Shown here one piece after another: positions 35,387 to 48,810 of a DNA stretch of 64,000 bases; within the stretch, counting starts at the first letter, position 1; every line of letters begins with the position of its first letter. This DNA is from Oegoconia quadripuncta (taxonomy: Eukaryota; Arthropoda; Insecta; Lepidoptera; Autostichidae): assembly GCA_949316235.1 (NCBI GenBank), contig OX438745.1, positions 6,763,001 to 6,827,000 of the forward strand, given 5' to 3'. A model generated the notes under the pieces. The model was not told where the DNA came from. It worked only from the letters and a program-made list of their open reading frames with translations, and did no database searches. The translations under genes and the position numbers were made by a program.

Positions 35387-36365
35387 TTTTAAATTTCCAA
35401 AGAACACATCAATTGAAAACACTTTCGGCGCGATTCCGAACCCGCCTTACCACAAAAGCGTTCCTCAAACGAATAAACTTTGTGAGTTTGTGATGGATGG
35501 ATTGCCCGCCTGCGTGACGTGCTCTAAGCCTTAGAAGGAGACAGATATAGACACTTACGGCGTTATAGAGTGACTTGGTTGGAAGAAGACGGCAATGTTT
35601 CCGAAGGGCTGTTTTTTAAAAAAGCTCCTAAAGTAGCGTAAGTAGTGGGGATCGTTGAGTTTTTCTTGAAGATGTTTACGTGAACACGAGTTGATCGCTT
35701 TGGTCACATGGAAAATGTGATGAAACTTTGAATTGGCAAAATTTCACAAATAATTTCAAATATTTTGATAGGAAATTGCTTTTTGTGTTTGCAACAATTA
35801 ATGAAAGGAATGTTCGATCGTGCAGAATTTTTAACCCTCCACGAAAAAGAACGAGTGTTATGTGTTTGACGGCATTGTATCTCAATAATGTGTGGTCCGA
35901 TTGGAATATGCTTTCTTATATTAAGATTAATCTAGGAGAAAGGTTCTTAGCCATGTTTCTGATAAAATCGACTTTATCCTATTTAAGTTCAGTTTATTTT
36001 GGGTGTTATGTGTTTAATGACATTGTGTGTGTGTCCAGTCTTTGCACAGATGCCTCTCAATAATGCATGGGTCGATTGAAGTGCGGTTTTTATATGTTAG
36101 GTTAAACTAGGTTCTTAAAAAGTTTCTTACACATGTTTCATGAAAATCATCTGACAAAATATTGGAAGCGAACACCGACTTTATCCTATTTAAATTCTGA
36201 TTATTTCCCTTGACAGAATTTTAACAAACCATATGATATACACACCTCTTCAACAACAAGGTTTTTTTTCTGTAAAATGTCACATGTTTAGTGTTATACA
36301 AACGAATAAGAGTAAGTAGGTATTCTTAACATATTCTCAGTTCGGTGCCCCTTATAAGTATACCA

Positions 36366-36698
36366 CCGCCTCCGTGGCTCAATGTAAACAATGTTGGGTT
36401 TACGAATCGGTGGTCGCGGGTCCGATCCCCAGCGGGGTACATGTTTAAGTACTCGGTTTGGTTGGTGGTAGGACATTTTAAATGTCCGCCTGGCTAGCCA
36501 CCACCATCTTATCTCAATCTGTCGCCAAGCAACAATGTTAATAACATTGTTGTGTTTCGGTTGCCAGAGATAAGATAATAATATAATAAGTCCCCCAAAT
36601 ATGTTGGCGTTTCTGGGTCAGTACGCTTCCACCTTCGACCTCATCTTCACTTAATATCAGGTGTGATTGAGGTCAAGTACTAACCCGTGGTGCATAAA
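36366..36698 (+). repeat. SINE-A, full length
   Basis: About 1 kb upstream of the bagpipe start codon, antisense to the gene. Both promoter boxes are present. Confidence 0.85.
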
Positions 36699-36699
36699 A

Positions 36700-37990
36700 C
36701 AAGTATACATAATAGCACAAGTCCTGTGTCCCACATAATAAGGCAGCAAGAAAACATTAATTTACTCGATTTGGTAGTGTTCGTGTTCGTGCGTTTTCTA
36801 CTGAATTTCTAAATATACTTAAATACTGAGAATTGATCAAGTGAATGAAAATATTGACTTTAATTTTGAACGATTTTAATTTTGAAATAGATTGATTCGA
36901 AAATTTTACCCTAAATATACTACCCTATACTACCAGTTAAAATATTCCAAAGAGTATTTTTTCTAAAACATAATGAACTCCGCCTTTATTCTTTCGTGCG
37001 TATTCCAATTGTATTTTCAATTTTACTATTAAATGTGGGATATACACTACAAACAGAGAAAACCTCTCGCACGTAATATAGAAACTGAAACTTTAAATGT
37101 TGGAGTTCATACAAACTTACTTAAGTATATCTAGGTCTTGTATCTCTCTATTTCTTCTGATATATACTCATATTTGTTGATAATTAGGTACATGTCATGT
37201 CAGAATTACATACAATCCTTAACCTTTTAGGCATATTATTTATGCAATACAATTAAAACAGAAATTCGAAAATATATTTATTGTTATTTAATAGCAAATA
37301 CCTCATCTATAGGTACTTTAGAAATACTTTTCTATAAGCCAGTTTTTTAATTTGTTAAAGATGAGGGTGGCTGACGCGGTCCCCCCTCGTCGCACTATAA
37401 ATCCCCATAAATTATCCCATAAACATAAAGTATTGCCAAAAATAACGCCAATTCACATCGTCAATATTAAACAGTACACCTTTCGTAAAAGCAACTTCCT
37501 TCAGGCGCCCACCGCTAACGCGTTGCTTATCGGTAAGTGCTTGAGAAGTGTGTATTCGTCCCCTTCGCTCTCACAGTAACTATACTCTACCCTACACACC
37601 GTGTCCCTTTCCCTCGTTAGAGCCCATTTAAATTGGCCAATCACATCCGCGGAGCGATTGTGGTCGACCAATAAAAGAAGTGGGTGAGTGGAAGTGTCAA
37701 CATAAATTTATTTTTTAATTTATTGCGTTTGCACGGAAGTTTCAGGACGCTTTAAATTTTATTGAAATTAGACAGCAAGCAGATTGAATGCGATTGATTG
37801 ATTTATTTCAATTTTTGGGAATAGGTTTTATTATAATTAATTATTTTTCTGATTTAAGAATTGCATTTTGTTCGTACATTCGAGTCCAGATACTAAACCA
37901 GGTCAAATTTTTTTTACAAATAATGAGAGCACAATTTGTTCCTTAACTCGTAAAACAGTACTAAGTATGTACCTAGGTATATTGTACCTA
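36700..37990. promoter_or_regulatory. unique DNA upstream of bagpipe, candidate regulatory region
   Basis: About 1.3 kb without recognised repeats, 1.3-2.6 kb upstream of the bagpipe ATG. A GC-richer core at about 37350-37690 contains CCAAT motifs (ATTGGCCAATCAC and GACCAATAAAAG). Regulatory role is inference only. Confidence 0.3.
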
Positions 37991-37998
37991 GGTATATT

Positions 37999-39390
37999 GG
38001 GTGCGATGTCAGACAACCTCCTCGTGTGCCTGATGGCTACTTGTCCCCCTGGATACGTCTGGGGGGAACGGTAGTCGTTGGGCCGGTGCACCCTGGGCAT
38101 CGGTCAACAACTTCCCTTTTAAGGGTTCTTGTTGACCGATGGCTAATAGTCTGACGGGGTGGGCTCCTCCGCGTGTCCCTCTGGTTTAGCAGAGGGCACT
38201 GCGGATGGAGCAGGAGACGCTCCCCTCCTAGTGGGGGAGTAAGGGTGGGCTCGGCGTGCACTCGCACTGCCGCCGAGCAGGCCTGGGGAGGAGGTTTGGG
38301 GTGAACCTCCTACCCCTTGCCACCGCCGGGCTCGTAATCCGGGACCGCGGCTTTCAGCTGCAGTCCGGGACCGAGGGTCTTGGCTTAACCGCCCGGACCG
38401 CGAGGAAGGAAAACCTCTATAAAAAACCAGCCCAAGTCTCGGCTCCGAGGCCCGCCTCGGCGCCGAGATGCCCTCGTCGTCCCACTCCCGAAAATTCGTT
38501 TTCGGGAGTGGAGCGACGAGGGATGGTGGAGGGCGAATTCCACCACAGCGGGCTGCGGCGAGGAAGCGGCGCTCCCTGAGGAATGCCCATATGTCCATAT
38601 GGGCAGGGGACGCCGTGGAATCGTCTGCAGCACTTGGGCGACCTCTCCTTGACGACTGCAGCTAAGGCTGCGGCCGTCGACGAGAGGTCGTGGGAAGCGG
38701 CCCTCTCCCTCTGCTCGCAGGGGGAGACGGCGGGAGGGTTGGGGGGGGCGGTTTTCCCCCGCCTCCTCTCCGGGCCTCCCGCTGTTGCAGGCCGCTATGG
38801 TAGGGGACGACCTCTCTGCTGAGAGGTCGTAGCCGTGCGGGACGGCCACTCTTTGCCGGCCGCAGCCAGGTTCGAGCTGCGGACGCCAAGGAGAGGCCGT
38901 GGAAAGCGGTCCTCTCTCTTTGCGAGGTCACTCGCAGAGCGAGGGGAGATGCAGCCGCATGGGGGGCACGGAGGAGAGCTTATCTTTAATGATAGGCGAT
39001 CCTCTGCCCCCCTACCCTGCGGGGCCGTGGGTGGCGATCCGGGGGGATCACCGCCCACACATAGGCCCCGCGAGAAGGCGCGCGCGGTGTTTTCCGCGCG
39101 CCTTCTAGAGGTGGCTGGACCAGGCGATTCCTCCCTGCTCCAGCCCAGAGGTGGGCCTGCCGCCGCTTTTGTCCTGGCGGCGGGCACCGCGCTGGCGTGG
39201 CTGCGGACGAATACCAGATGGTACCCGCGGCCACGCCGTCAACGGCGCGCGCGAGGGAACACCCAGGAGTTTTTAGTCGGTAGGCCGGCACCTTCTGTGC
39301 CGGAGTCCGACATAATCCGCCCCCCTCCCCCGAGGAGGGCGGATAAGCATGAGCGTTTCTCCTGGTAAAAAAAAAAAAAAAAAAAAAAAA
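37999..39390 (+). mobile_element. GC-rich retrotransposed element with poly(A) tail
   Basis: A 1.39 kb block, strikingly GC-rich against AT-rich flanks, ends in a 25-nt A run (39366-39390) and is flanked by GGTATATT (37991-37998 and 39391-39398; 9 bp if the preceding A is counted). This is the signature of target-primed retrotransposition. Several long overlapping frames are open on both strands, the longest being 177 codons at 38835-39368 on the plus strand, but GC-rich DNA has few stops and I see no RT, endonuclease or gag motif. It may be a LINE 5'/3' UTR derivative of the R1/jockey kind or a non-autonomous element. Confidence 0.7.
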
Positions 39391-39595
39391 GGTATATTTC
39401 TAATATTAACTCTACTGACATGTCTAGCTAGACACAATTATTGTATATGATGATCATAACACATTATGATATTGAATAAACAGGACAGTAATTACATACG
39501 AGGTTAATTCTATAAGAGATTTCTTCCAGTAAACCCTAGAACGGAGAGATAAAATTGGATATTCAACGAGACAAAGAATAGATATATTGATTATA

Positions 39596-39706
39596 TAGTA
39601 TATCAACCATCTGGTATCCACAACACAAGCCTATAGTTGCTTAATGTGGAACTAGATGGCGCAGTGTGTGTATGTCTAAGGATATTTTATTTATTTATTT
39701 TATTTA
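39596..39706 (+). repeat. SINE-C tail
   Basis: TATCAACCATCTGGTATCC through GGAACTAGATGGCGCAGTG to a TTTATT-rich end. Confidence 0.75.
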
Positions 39707-40747
39707 CTTATAAGTACTTAGAGAAGAAAACATCCACTAACAAATATGTGTTTTAGCTATGCTGAAGTATAGGTATGAAATATATACCTAGCTCTCCCAC
39801 CTTTGAATATCTCTTGTAGGTATATCTAGAGAATAATAAAACTGCTCTATCTATGGTAGAGCATAACATCAAATAGGACTTATTCAGGTCGTGAATTTGT
39901 AATATTCAGGTTACTTTCAACATTCGAATCCCATTAAAATAATAGCTTTAAAACACGAAAAAAACTTATACGAAATTTTTAAATAAATAAGTGCCCAGCT
40001 AACCTAAGTGAATGAATAAAATATTCCTTTTTTTCGTTTTTCATGGGCGGTTTTGCCCTAATCGCCACGCTGCTAGTCATACTCACACCAATGATGGTTA
40101 CTGCTAAATTCTAAGGATAGAACTTAGGTACTATTTAGTATGAAAATTATCTTTGTAAGTTCAAATCTTTTGTACTAATTACTTACTTTAATTTTTCAAA
40201 GCAGTTTAAGGAGACAGGTAGTATTTGTTAGTTTGGCACCTCCGGCTGTGTCTGTGGCTGGGCCTTGATGGACAGACGGGCATCAAAGTGATGCTATACG
40301 GATTTTTTACCTTTTGAAGTAAGGAACTCTAAAATTCCCACCAAAAAGCCAATGTCATAGTCATAACTCATACAAGGTTATATTTTGTATACCAAAAACT
40401 CGATATACCCCTATTGGATCATATAATTTGTAAAATTTTGGAATAATAAAAATAAAATTAAAGTACCTAAATCAGTTGCTACCGGATCACACATACAGAC
40501 AGTATTGGAATCTTCTTATCTGGCAATGCAAGATTACCTAAAGATATTGATTGTTAAATATATATTTAAATGCTGTTAAGATTTCGAATGAATAAATAAA
40601 TTCCACCAACCCGAGACTTGGGGCTAGTTTTTTATTTGTGATTTTTTTTTATAATAAATTGTATAATTATTGTTTATAAATATTGTACAACTGTTAATAA
40701 ATTTACTATTCTTCTATATAAATAAATAAATAAGTAAAGAACATGGC

Positions 40748-41055
40748 TGGAGCGTCGATGGCTCAGCGGTTAAGACACGGTCTCCCAATTTAGGAGGTCC
40801 GGGTTCGATTCCCACGCACGCCATGTACCAAAGAGTTTTTAAATTTAATTTAATTACATGTGCATTTATCCGACTGCTCTTAAACGGTGAAGGAAAACAT
40901 CGTGAGGAAATATGCATGCCTGAGAAATAAAAATTCAGAGACATGTGAAGTCCCCAACCCGCATTGGGCCAGGGTGGTGAATAATGGCCCATAGCCTCTC
41001 ATTATATGAGAGAAGGCCTATATCCCTGCTGTGGGATGTTTACGGGCTGATGATG
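40748..41055 (+). repeat. SINE-B, full length
   Basis: Intact A and B boxes and an end of GGGATGTTTACGGGCTGATG. Confidence 0.85.
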
Positions 41056-41254
41056 CCCATAAACCTTTTGAACAAGCTTTAAAAATGTAAAATCTGACTA
41101 TTTTAAGTGTACCCTGTGTACCTACAAAATATAGCCTTTTTGATTTGATTTGAATTGATGATGATGGCTAGAAAAAATAAAATAAAAGTTACTAATGTTT
41201 CCGCTTTAAGGTGTTTATCATTCCTTAATTAAATAAGTAAAAAATATAACCACA

Positions 41255-41505
41255 TTTGGTTGGTGGTAGGGCATTTTAAATGTCCGCCTGGCTAGCTACC
41301 ACCATCTTATCTAAATCTGCCGCCAAGCAGCAATGTTAATAGCATTGTCGTGTTCCGGTTGTCAGAGATAAGATAGCCAGTCCCCCAAATGTGTTGGGGT
41401 TTCCGGGTCAGTACGCTTCCATCTTCGACCTCATCTTCACTTGAGATCAGGTGTGATTGAGGTCAAGTACCAACCCGTTATGCATAAAAAAAAAAAAAAA
41501 AAAAA
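41255..41505 (+). repeat. SINE-A, head missing, long A tail
   Basis: Starts at ATTTGGTTGGTGGT and ends in an uninterrupted A run at 41487-41505, which suggests a young insertion. Confidence 0.85.
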
Positions 41506-41837
41506 CATATTTTTATAGCCGGAATCTATTCCATACATGCTTCTGACTAAACTAATTTCAAGCTTCAAATGTACAATAAATGTATAAAGTCACAATATGA
41601 ACAAAGTCATTGGTTAAGCGAACACTCGTGCTGTACGTAAAGGTTTTATATTTCATATCACTTAGATGATGGTCGGTGAGGCTCATTTATGTGGAGTGGA
41701 TATCGGTGATCAAGTGGATTATAGAGTTAATATCAGTTTAGAATAGCCTGTAATACTTAATAAAAAAAAAATCTTTATTGCAGGGACTTGTCCCATATCA
41801 ATTTACATTATAAAATATACCTATATTTTTTTTTAAA

Positions 41838-42000
41838 ACAGCGCCATCTAATTCCACACTAAGCAACTAGGCTTGTATTATGGATACCAGATGGTTGATA
41901 CATCATACAAACATAATATTATGTCCCTAGCGGGATTCGAACCCGCGACCTTTTGGTATAGCAGTCAGAATTTTTAACCACTACACCAAACAGGTCGTCA
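41838..42000 (-). repeat. SINE-C, internal deletion
   Basis: Reverse orientation. The tail and head are joined without the central GATGTTTTTCATTTATA block. Confidence 0.8.
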
Positions 42001-44009
42001 ACTTACGATTTAAATTTTAAATTTTAATTCAACATTTAAAAATTACATTAAAAATTTTTCTAAATTATTACATTATACGATTATTATTATAATTGTGTCA
42101 ATAGTATCTATCTATCTATCTTATAGTATTCACTATTGTGTAAGATCCAATTTCTGACTACATTGCTTCATGAAAAAATGTCGTCCACTCGCTTCATGTG
42201 ACTATTAGAGTTACATGGTAGGTATTATCCATAGAAAATTGAGCCAACCATGCTTTTTTGAACGTAGGTATATTCGCACTTTTAGAAATTAAATTGAACG
42301 AAACATAGACAATACAAACCACAATAATGAATTTAGGAATGTTTGTTCATTTTTTTACAAAAAGGCGATACATTAATTTTACATAGGTACAGAGTATGAG
42401 TACAACGGCGGACTTATCCCATAGAAGGAATTTCTTCCAGTCGACCAGAAAATTAGTTAGAAAATAGTAGATTGGGCGTATACAAATTACAGAAAATTTA
42501 AACTAAAACAAATAATTACACACTAATGACTATAATATACTGGATGAGTTTTTTACCGTAAGGAAAAAATAGGGTATATTAGGTAAGTGAAATAGAAGGT
42601 ATTGGCATAGGTAGGTTAATTATTTCTTTTCCAAACCTTCATCGAATAAAGCTCTAATTGTGTAATTTAACGGTCGCGTTTGTAGCCTAATCCACATAAT
42701 TACATCAATCAATCAATCAATCAAGTGTCTTTATTGCACAAAAATTCTACAATGCACTTCATAAATAATGCTTACAAAAAAAAAATTGTACAACCAGACG
42801 GTCTTATCGCTATTAAGCGATTTCTACCAGACAACCTTTATAACTTAAATGGATTTTATATGTATATTAGTTCACCTAGTTCGATAGAGAGTCATTGATT
42901 TTGTGTGTTGTGTAGTGATTAATATAATTGTAACACCTAGAAAAATTGTTAGTTCAAGTGTGTTACCTACTAGGCTATTGATTTGAAAGGAAATTTCATC
43001 AAATGCTTAGTCATGTTCATTGTTGGATAAACTTTTTTCAAGGTGTAACGTCATATCTACTCATTTACCCTCTAAATCCACTATTATGCTTTATCATTTT
43101 TATTGTTATGACGTCGAAAGACTGATTGTGACATTATAACCTGAAAAAGGTTAATTGGACGGGCCTTTTCAGGATTTTATTTGTGTTTTAAAACAAATGC
43201 TTATCAGGATTTATTTGTGCAATACGTTCAATCCAATATTTTTCCTTTAAATTGTTATTTCGGTTCAAATAGAACGACACTTTACTGCGCTATTCCGACA
43301 ATGTATCTATGAGTATAGACCATTGAAACTAAAGCACTGACAATCACCATACATCAAATCGTACCTCGAAAGATCCATAAAACTAGAAGCAGCTGACTCA
43401 TAGTCAACAAATACAAAAAGAAATACGCATAATAGTCTTGACAATTCAAGATTACTTTCTTCATAAGTGTGCAATCAATATTGATTTTAGTCTATTTAAT
43501 TCCAAGCTATGCGTCAGCGCTATCCAATTTAAATAGATGTTGAGATCTGAGGTACGATTTTTACGATGGCATGGTGTGTTCCCTTGTTTTAAGAGCATAT
43601 TAAATCGAGTCTACAGCTTCCTAACTCTACATAAAAGCTTAAGTGTTATCCGAAGTGGCCGTAAGTGGTGTATTTGCTGTGGCCGGGTCGATATCGACAG
43701 CATCGGACTATATGTATAGCATCCCTATTATATCGATATAATCAATCAACCTCACTGACCGCTCAAGTGCGGTTACAGTTTTATGATGTATACTTACCTA
43801 TACTCTTTAATTGTATTAAGACAGCTCTTTTGTTTAATTTTGTAGTGGATAAGAGTATAGATTAGTGATGGGCATCATTGGTGTCTTTGCCTGCGCCCAG
43901 GAGTGGCGATAGAGCAAAGTGGCCTTTGCCCAGCTGTGGACTGTTAATGATTACTTTGAAATAACAATTAGTAACTCCATGCCTAATTTTTAATACATCT
44001 GCTTATGCA
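42001..44009. other. AT-rich intergenic DNA
   Basis: Holds short tandem AATC units at 42704-42724 and LINE 3'-like fragments at about 42395-42450 and 42710-42850. No gene seen. Confidence 0.4.
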
Positions 44010-44440
44010 GTTATAAGGCTTAGACAACGGAAGTCGTGGGTCGGTCCCAGTGGGGTAGGTACATACATGTATTATTACTCATTTTGATTGATGATAGTTT
44101 TTAATAAGTTCTTCCTTTACAATCAAGCTTTTAATAATCCACCATGATTATCACATATTATTCTAGTATATGTAACATAAAATCCATCAATTAGCTCCAG
44201 TGTCCATCTGGCACCATCTTCATCGTGTGTTAATAGAAAGTGCTCATAGTAACAAAACAAACTAGCCCAAATTCGACTATCTTGCCATTTTCCATCAGTG
44301 AGTTCCAGTCCCTACACCCCGGCTCCATCATCAGATCAGCTCGATGGTACTATAATATTGCATTGTTGCCAAACTTATACACAAATATGCCAAGTTTTAG
44401 CTCAGTCAGCACCAGCTTGCGGTTGAAAAATGGTCTACAT
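44010..44440 (+). repeat. SINE-F-like repeat
   Basis: Head-like GTCGTGGGTCGGTCCCAGTG, then CCACCATGATTATCACATAT, GCTCCAGTGTCCATCTGG, and CTTGCCATTTTCCATCAGTG blocks. Shares parts with 7975-8060, 8510-8770 and, in reverse, 29195-29300. Confidence 0.5.
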
Positions 44441-44485
44441 GAAACGGACAACTTACATACGGACATGCGGAAAGTTTAATCGAAA

Positions 44486-44783
44486 GTTTACGATTCGGAG
44501 GTCGCGGGTTCGATCCCCAGCGGGGTACATGTCTAAGTACTCGGTTTGGTTGGTGGTAGGGCATTTTAAATGTCCGCCTGCCTAGCTACCACCATCTTAT
44601 CTAAATCTGCCGCGAAGCAGCAATGTTAATAGCATTGTTGTGTTCCGGTTGTCAGAGATAAGATAGCCAGTCCCCCAAATGTGTTGGGGTTTCCGGGTCA
44701 ATACGCTTCCACCTTCGACCTCATCTTCACTTAACATCAGGTGTGATTGAGGTCAAGTACAAACCCGTTGTGAATAAAAAAAA
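44486..44783 (+). repeat. SINE-A, 5' end missing
   Basis: Begins within the head at GTTTACGATTCGGAGG, has an intact box B, and joins the end of a SINE-F copy. Confidence 0.85.
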
Positions 44784-46021
44784 TATATGTATAATAAAAT
44801 TTAATCTAAGTTGGCCACCATAAGCAGCCATGTTTTTTTTTTTTGGGTCAACAAACAGTGACACATAAAACTATATTACATTAAGTACTAGATCTAATTG
44901 TGCCACCAGCACCACTAACCACTAGGTAATTACTTTAATACTCCAGAGATAGAATAGAGAAAGAATATAATATTATTATTGAAAAGATAAAAAAGGTGTC
45001 TACTTAAATGTACCCTATGCACCTACAAGCTACAAGTTTGTACAAATTACTTTAGGGGTTTATAAATTACTTGCTTTATGAATTTAGTCAATATGGAGTA
45101 AGGAGAAATGTTGGTGAAATGTTAACAGGTTTCTTGTGACCGAGCTGGTGGAGATAAGATAGCCACTAGCCAAATAAGTTAGAGGTTCTGCATGAGCGCG
45201 TCTCTACCTTCGGCCATTGCCAAATTACAGATTCTGATTCTAAAAATTTACAGTGTAAACACCTGTGTATTAGGTACCTACAATATAAGGCGAAAAGACG
45301 CTCATGGGAAAGATGATATAAAACTCAAGGCAATGCTATTTTGCAGTCTTACACGTGGGAATATTATTATAACACTATTCATGGAGTACGAGGCAAACTA
45401 AAACATTTCTAACCTTTTTTGGTTATTTGTCAAATTTGGAGAAGCGTGATACAAAATATAGTTTACATCATTAGGTAGGTACCTACCTTAATAGTTATTG
45501 ACAGTGTAACGTCTACTTCTAGTCTAAATAAATCCGAACGAAGTTCAGAATTTATTAAGATTGTTTTATTTTTAAACGACTATATTATAATAATTATAAA
45601 CCATGAAAAATCCAGTCATTGATAGAGCCAGAAATTAGAACAAAAGCTATCTGCGCGCAACCTATCCAATAAATACAGTACTTATAGTAAATAACAATCA
45701 CCATAGATAGCGCCACAATACAGAAAGTCAAAGCTTATAGCTACTCGATAATAGATGGCGCTGAAATGAATATTCCTTCTCGTTGTATTTGCAAATATAC
45801 TTAGTATGACAAATATTAACTACTCCACCATAGATGGCAGTGAAAGAATGATAACTCGTTATTGACTTATCTCACGTGAAAATGTAGATTTATATTATTT
45901 AAATCTAAAACATTAAATTATGCATTTTTCAGCCAAAAACATAGGAATAACTAGTTAGGTACCAGTGTTTACATACCTATGTAAGTTATTCTTTGTGACT
46001 TAAATTTTGTATTAATTGCAA
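44784..46021. other. AT-rich intergenic DNA
   Basis: A short block with TAGATGGCGCT-type repeats at about 45690-45840; otherwise nothing recognised. Confidence 0.4.
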
Positions 46022-46446
46022 TCATCCCACGTAACCCATAGCCACGGCAGGGATAGGCCTTCCTTCGTATTTGATGGAGTATGGGCCATAGTTCACTACG
46101 CTGGCCCAATGCCGGGTTGGGGACTTCACATGCCTTTGAATTTTAATTCTCAGGCATGCAGGTTTCTCCTATTTAGTAATAAGGAACATAGTGGTTAGCT
46201 CAGTGTGATATATTTTGTATATACAAAGGACCTATAAGAAGAAAGATAAAAGAGTAACAACAGATTGACAGCTATAAAAGGAAGAGTAGAAAAATATATT
46301 TAAAATAATGTGTAGTTGTCCTATTACAGCAATAGGATAAATAAATGCACATAAGTAATTAAATTTAAAAACACATTGGTACATGGCCTGCCTGGGAATC
46401 GAACACGGACCTCCTAAATTGGGCGACCACTGAGCCACCGACGCCG
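46022..46446 (-). repeat. SINE-B, interrupted
   Basis: Reverse orientation. About 165 bp of AT-rich sequence (about 46170-46334) replaces the CCTCACGATGTTTTCC block; both outer parts match other copies. Whether this is an insertion or replacement is unclear. Confidence 0.75.
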
Positions 46447-46792
46447 ATTTGCAATAAAAGATTACATAAAAAAAAGGCTTTTGATTAAAATATTAATAGG
46501 TAAATTGTATCCATGTGCAACAAAATTTAAACTTTAAGATTATTACTGTACTAATTCTGTTACCTTGTTGTTATTCTAATTCTGTAGGTACCTAAATGTT
46601 TCTGTTACCTTCAACCCCTGTGAAAGTCAGTGTCAATTTAACTTAAAGACTAAAGGTACTAAAATATATGCAAACAACAAAATAAAAAGTGTTTTGCTCT
46701 ATAACTCCTCCGTACCACTGCAAAGGTTTTCGTATAATTGTAATTGGTATTGAGGTACCTAGCTATACCTAAAGTAACCAAGGATCTCTCAC

Positions 46793-46866
46793 CCCTGACA
46801 CAAGCCACATGCCGCGGCGGCGTGCGTGGCGCCCGCCGTGTAACCGATACCATAATCGCTCCCCAT
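46793..46866 (-). CDS. possible short first exon
   Basis: On the minus strand an ATG at 46866 preceded by an in-frame stop opens 24 codons (starting MGSDYGIGYTAG, then Ala/Cys-rich) with GC-rich third positions, ending at a good donor context (CAGGG/GTGAGA, phase 2). The product is not recognised. The block could equally be GC-rich regulatory DNA; a different frame over the same bases is also open. Confidence 0.25.
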
Positions 46867-46974
46867 TTATTGATGCACAGATTTATGCCTCTGACCTGGA
46901 GATCAATTTTGTATTTTTACACTCATATAGAGTCAAAATTCTTTGCCTTTTGTGTACGGACATTTCGCTTTAAA

Positions 46975-47288
46975 CTCCTCCGTGGCTCAATGTAACCAAC
47001 ATTGGGTTTACGATTCGGAGGTCGCGGGTTCGATCCCCAGCGGGGTACATGTTTAAGTACTCGGTTTGGTTGCTGGTAGGGCATGGCTAGCTACCACCAT
47101 CTTATCTAAATCTGCCGCCAAGCAGCAATGTTAATAGCATTGTTGTGTTCCGGTTGTCAGAGATAAGATGGCCAGTCCTCCAAATCTGTTGGGGTTTCCG
47201 GGTCAGTACGCTTCCACCTTTTCGACCTCATCTTCACTTAACATCAGGTGTGATTGAGGTCAAGTACCAACCCGTTGTGCATAAAAGA
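46975..47288 (+). repeat. SINE-A, small internal deletion
   Basis: Lacks the ATTTTAAATGTCCGCCTG block but is otherwise complete. Confidence 0.85.
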
Positions 47289-47694
47289 AAACTCAGAAAA
47301 ACAAGTCCTGATTCTTAAAATCAGGAAAATAGAATCAAAGACAACCGTGCTCAAGTTATGTTCAGTAATGCGGAAAATATGTATCTTTAAGGAACGAAGC
47401 CATTTTTGAGAATTCGTATCTCAAATGTTGCCAGTGTAGAAAGTCAAATAAAATCGGTCAAAAGCATGTCGGATCACGGGCAGAAAGATTCCGTAAAGGG
47501 CCATTACACCATCCTAAATGCAGAGACTAATTCGGCATTACATTGCTGGGAGGCTTGGTTCTGTTAATTCAAATATCCTTACTTCAACCAGCAATGTATG
47601 CCAAATTAGTATCTGCGTTTAGGATGGCGTAATAAGCGTTTAAACAGAATATATACATCTTGAAATATGAACTTATAATTCTAATAACTTTCTA

Positions 47695-47805
47695 CCACTG
47701 AGGTTGGCCAGAAGAGATCTCTCTTAGAGATAAGCTCACCTTTGTAAATTATTTCTTACTGTTTTATATTTTCAGCGCAATAAAGAATAAAGTTTCACGA
47801 GTGCG
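47695..47805 (+). repeat. LINE 3' UTR fragment (GCAATAAAGAATAAAG end)
   Basis: GGTTGGCCAGAAGAGATCTC to CGCAATAAAGAATAAAG. Confidence 0.55.
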
Positions 47806-47884
47806 TTTGATTGTCTCTAAACCCAGATTGAAACTTATGTTTAGATTTTATCTTTCATTGATTTTAATGCTTTCATGTTATATT

Positions 47885-48199
47885 AGCGTCTGTGGATCAG
47901 CGATTAAGACGCGGTTTCCCAATTTGGGAGGTCCGGGTTCGATTCCCACGTAAGCCATGTACCAACGAGTTTTTAAAATTTAATTTAATTACTTATGTGC
48001 ATTTCTCCGACTGCTCTTAAACGATGACGGAAAAGATCGTGAGGTAAGCGTGCATACCTGATAAATAATTCAAAGGCATGTGAAGTTCCCGAACCGCATT
48101 GGGCCAGCGCGGTGGACTATGGCCCATACTCCCTCATTATACGAGGGAAGACCTATATCCCTGCAGTGGGATGTTTACGGGCTGATGCTGATGATGATG
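47885..48199 (+). repeat. SINE-B, full length
   Basis: Head GCGTCTGTGGATCAGCGATT, with a GGGTTCGATTCCC box B and a GATGATGATG end. Confidence 0.85.
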
Positions 48200-48810
48200 T
48201 TATATAGCGCTACAGTACAGACCTACCGTAACTAAAAAGACCACTATATTTTTCAATCATTGGTATGACTTTGATTAGGTACTTATTATTTGATTTATTT
48301 ATGTAGGTAATTGTATTGGTAATATATATGTATTTAGTTGTTGTTTATAACAGTTCAAGTAGTTTATTATTAAATGTACTTGTATCATATAGGTATCCTT
48401 TATTAACTACGTATACAATTTTTTTATTCCGCATTTTTATTTGTCCACCCTCGATAGCCGAATAGACAACGTATTCACATTCGATTATGATCATGAAACC
48501 TGAGATGCTTACTGGTGAATAGTAAACATTTGCGCGCCCCTCATGCCATACAACTTGACCCTCGCGTGCAGTCTGTCGAATTCAGCCGGACCTAGTATAA
48601 AATCCATTGTTGCTCAAATCTCCCATGATCAACTTCTTATTAACTAACGACTCACCGGATTCTTCCACGCGTCGGTGATAGTAGGTAATCAGAATCACTC
48701 ACAGTCGTTGATGTGTTCAGTGGAGCTCCGACTCCTTTGAAGGCTGGTAGCCTGTACTATATTACTCTTTGCTGGTCTAAGTCCCGCCCAATTTCGATGT
48801 GCAGACCTTA

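Noticed and set aside
38143..39368. Several 100-177 codon frames on both strands
   Set aside because: GC-rich retro-insertion with few stop codons; frames overlap in many phases and show no recognisable domain, so none is called a gene.
42704..42724. ATCA repeats as a CRISPR-like or regulatory array
   Set aside because: Five tetranucleotide units only; an ordinary microsatellite. No CRISPR array exists in this eukaryotic window.
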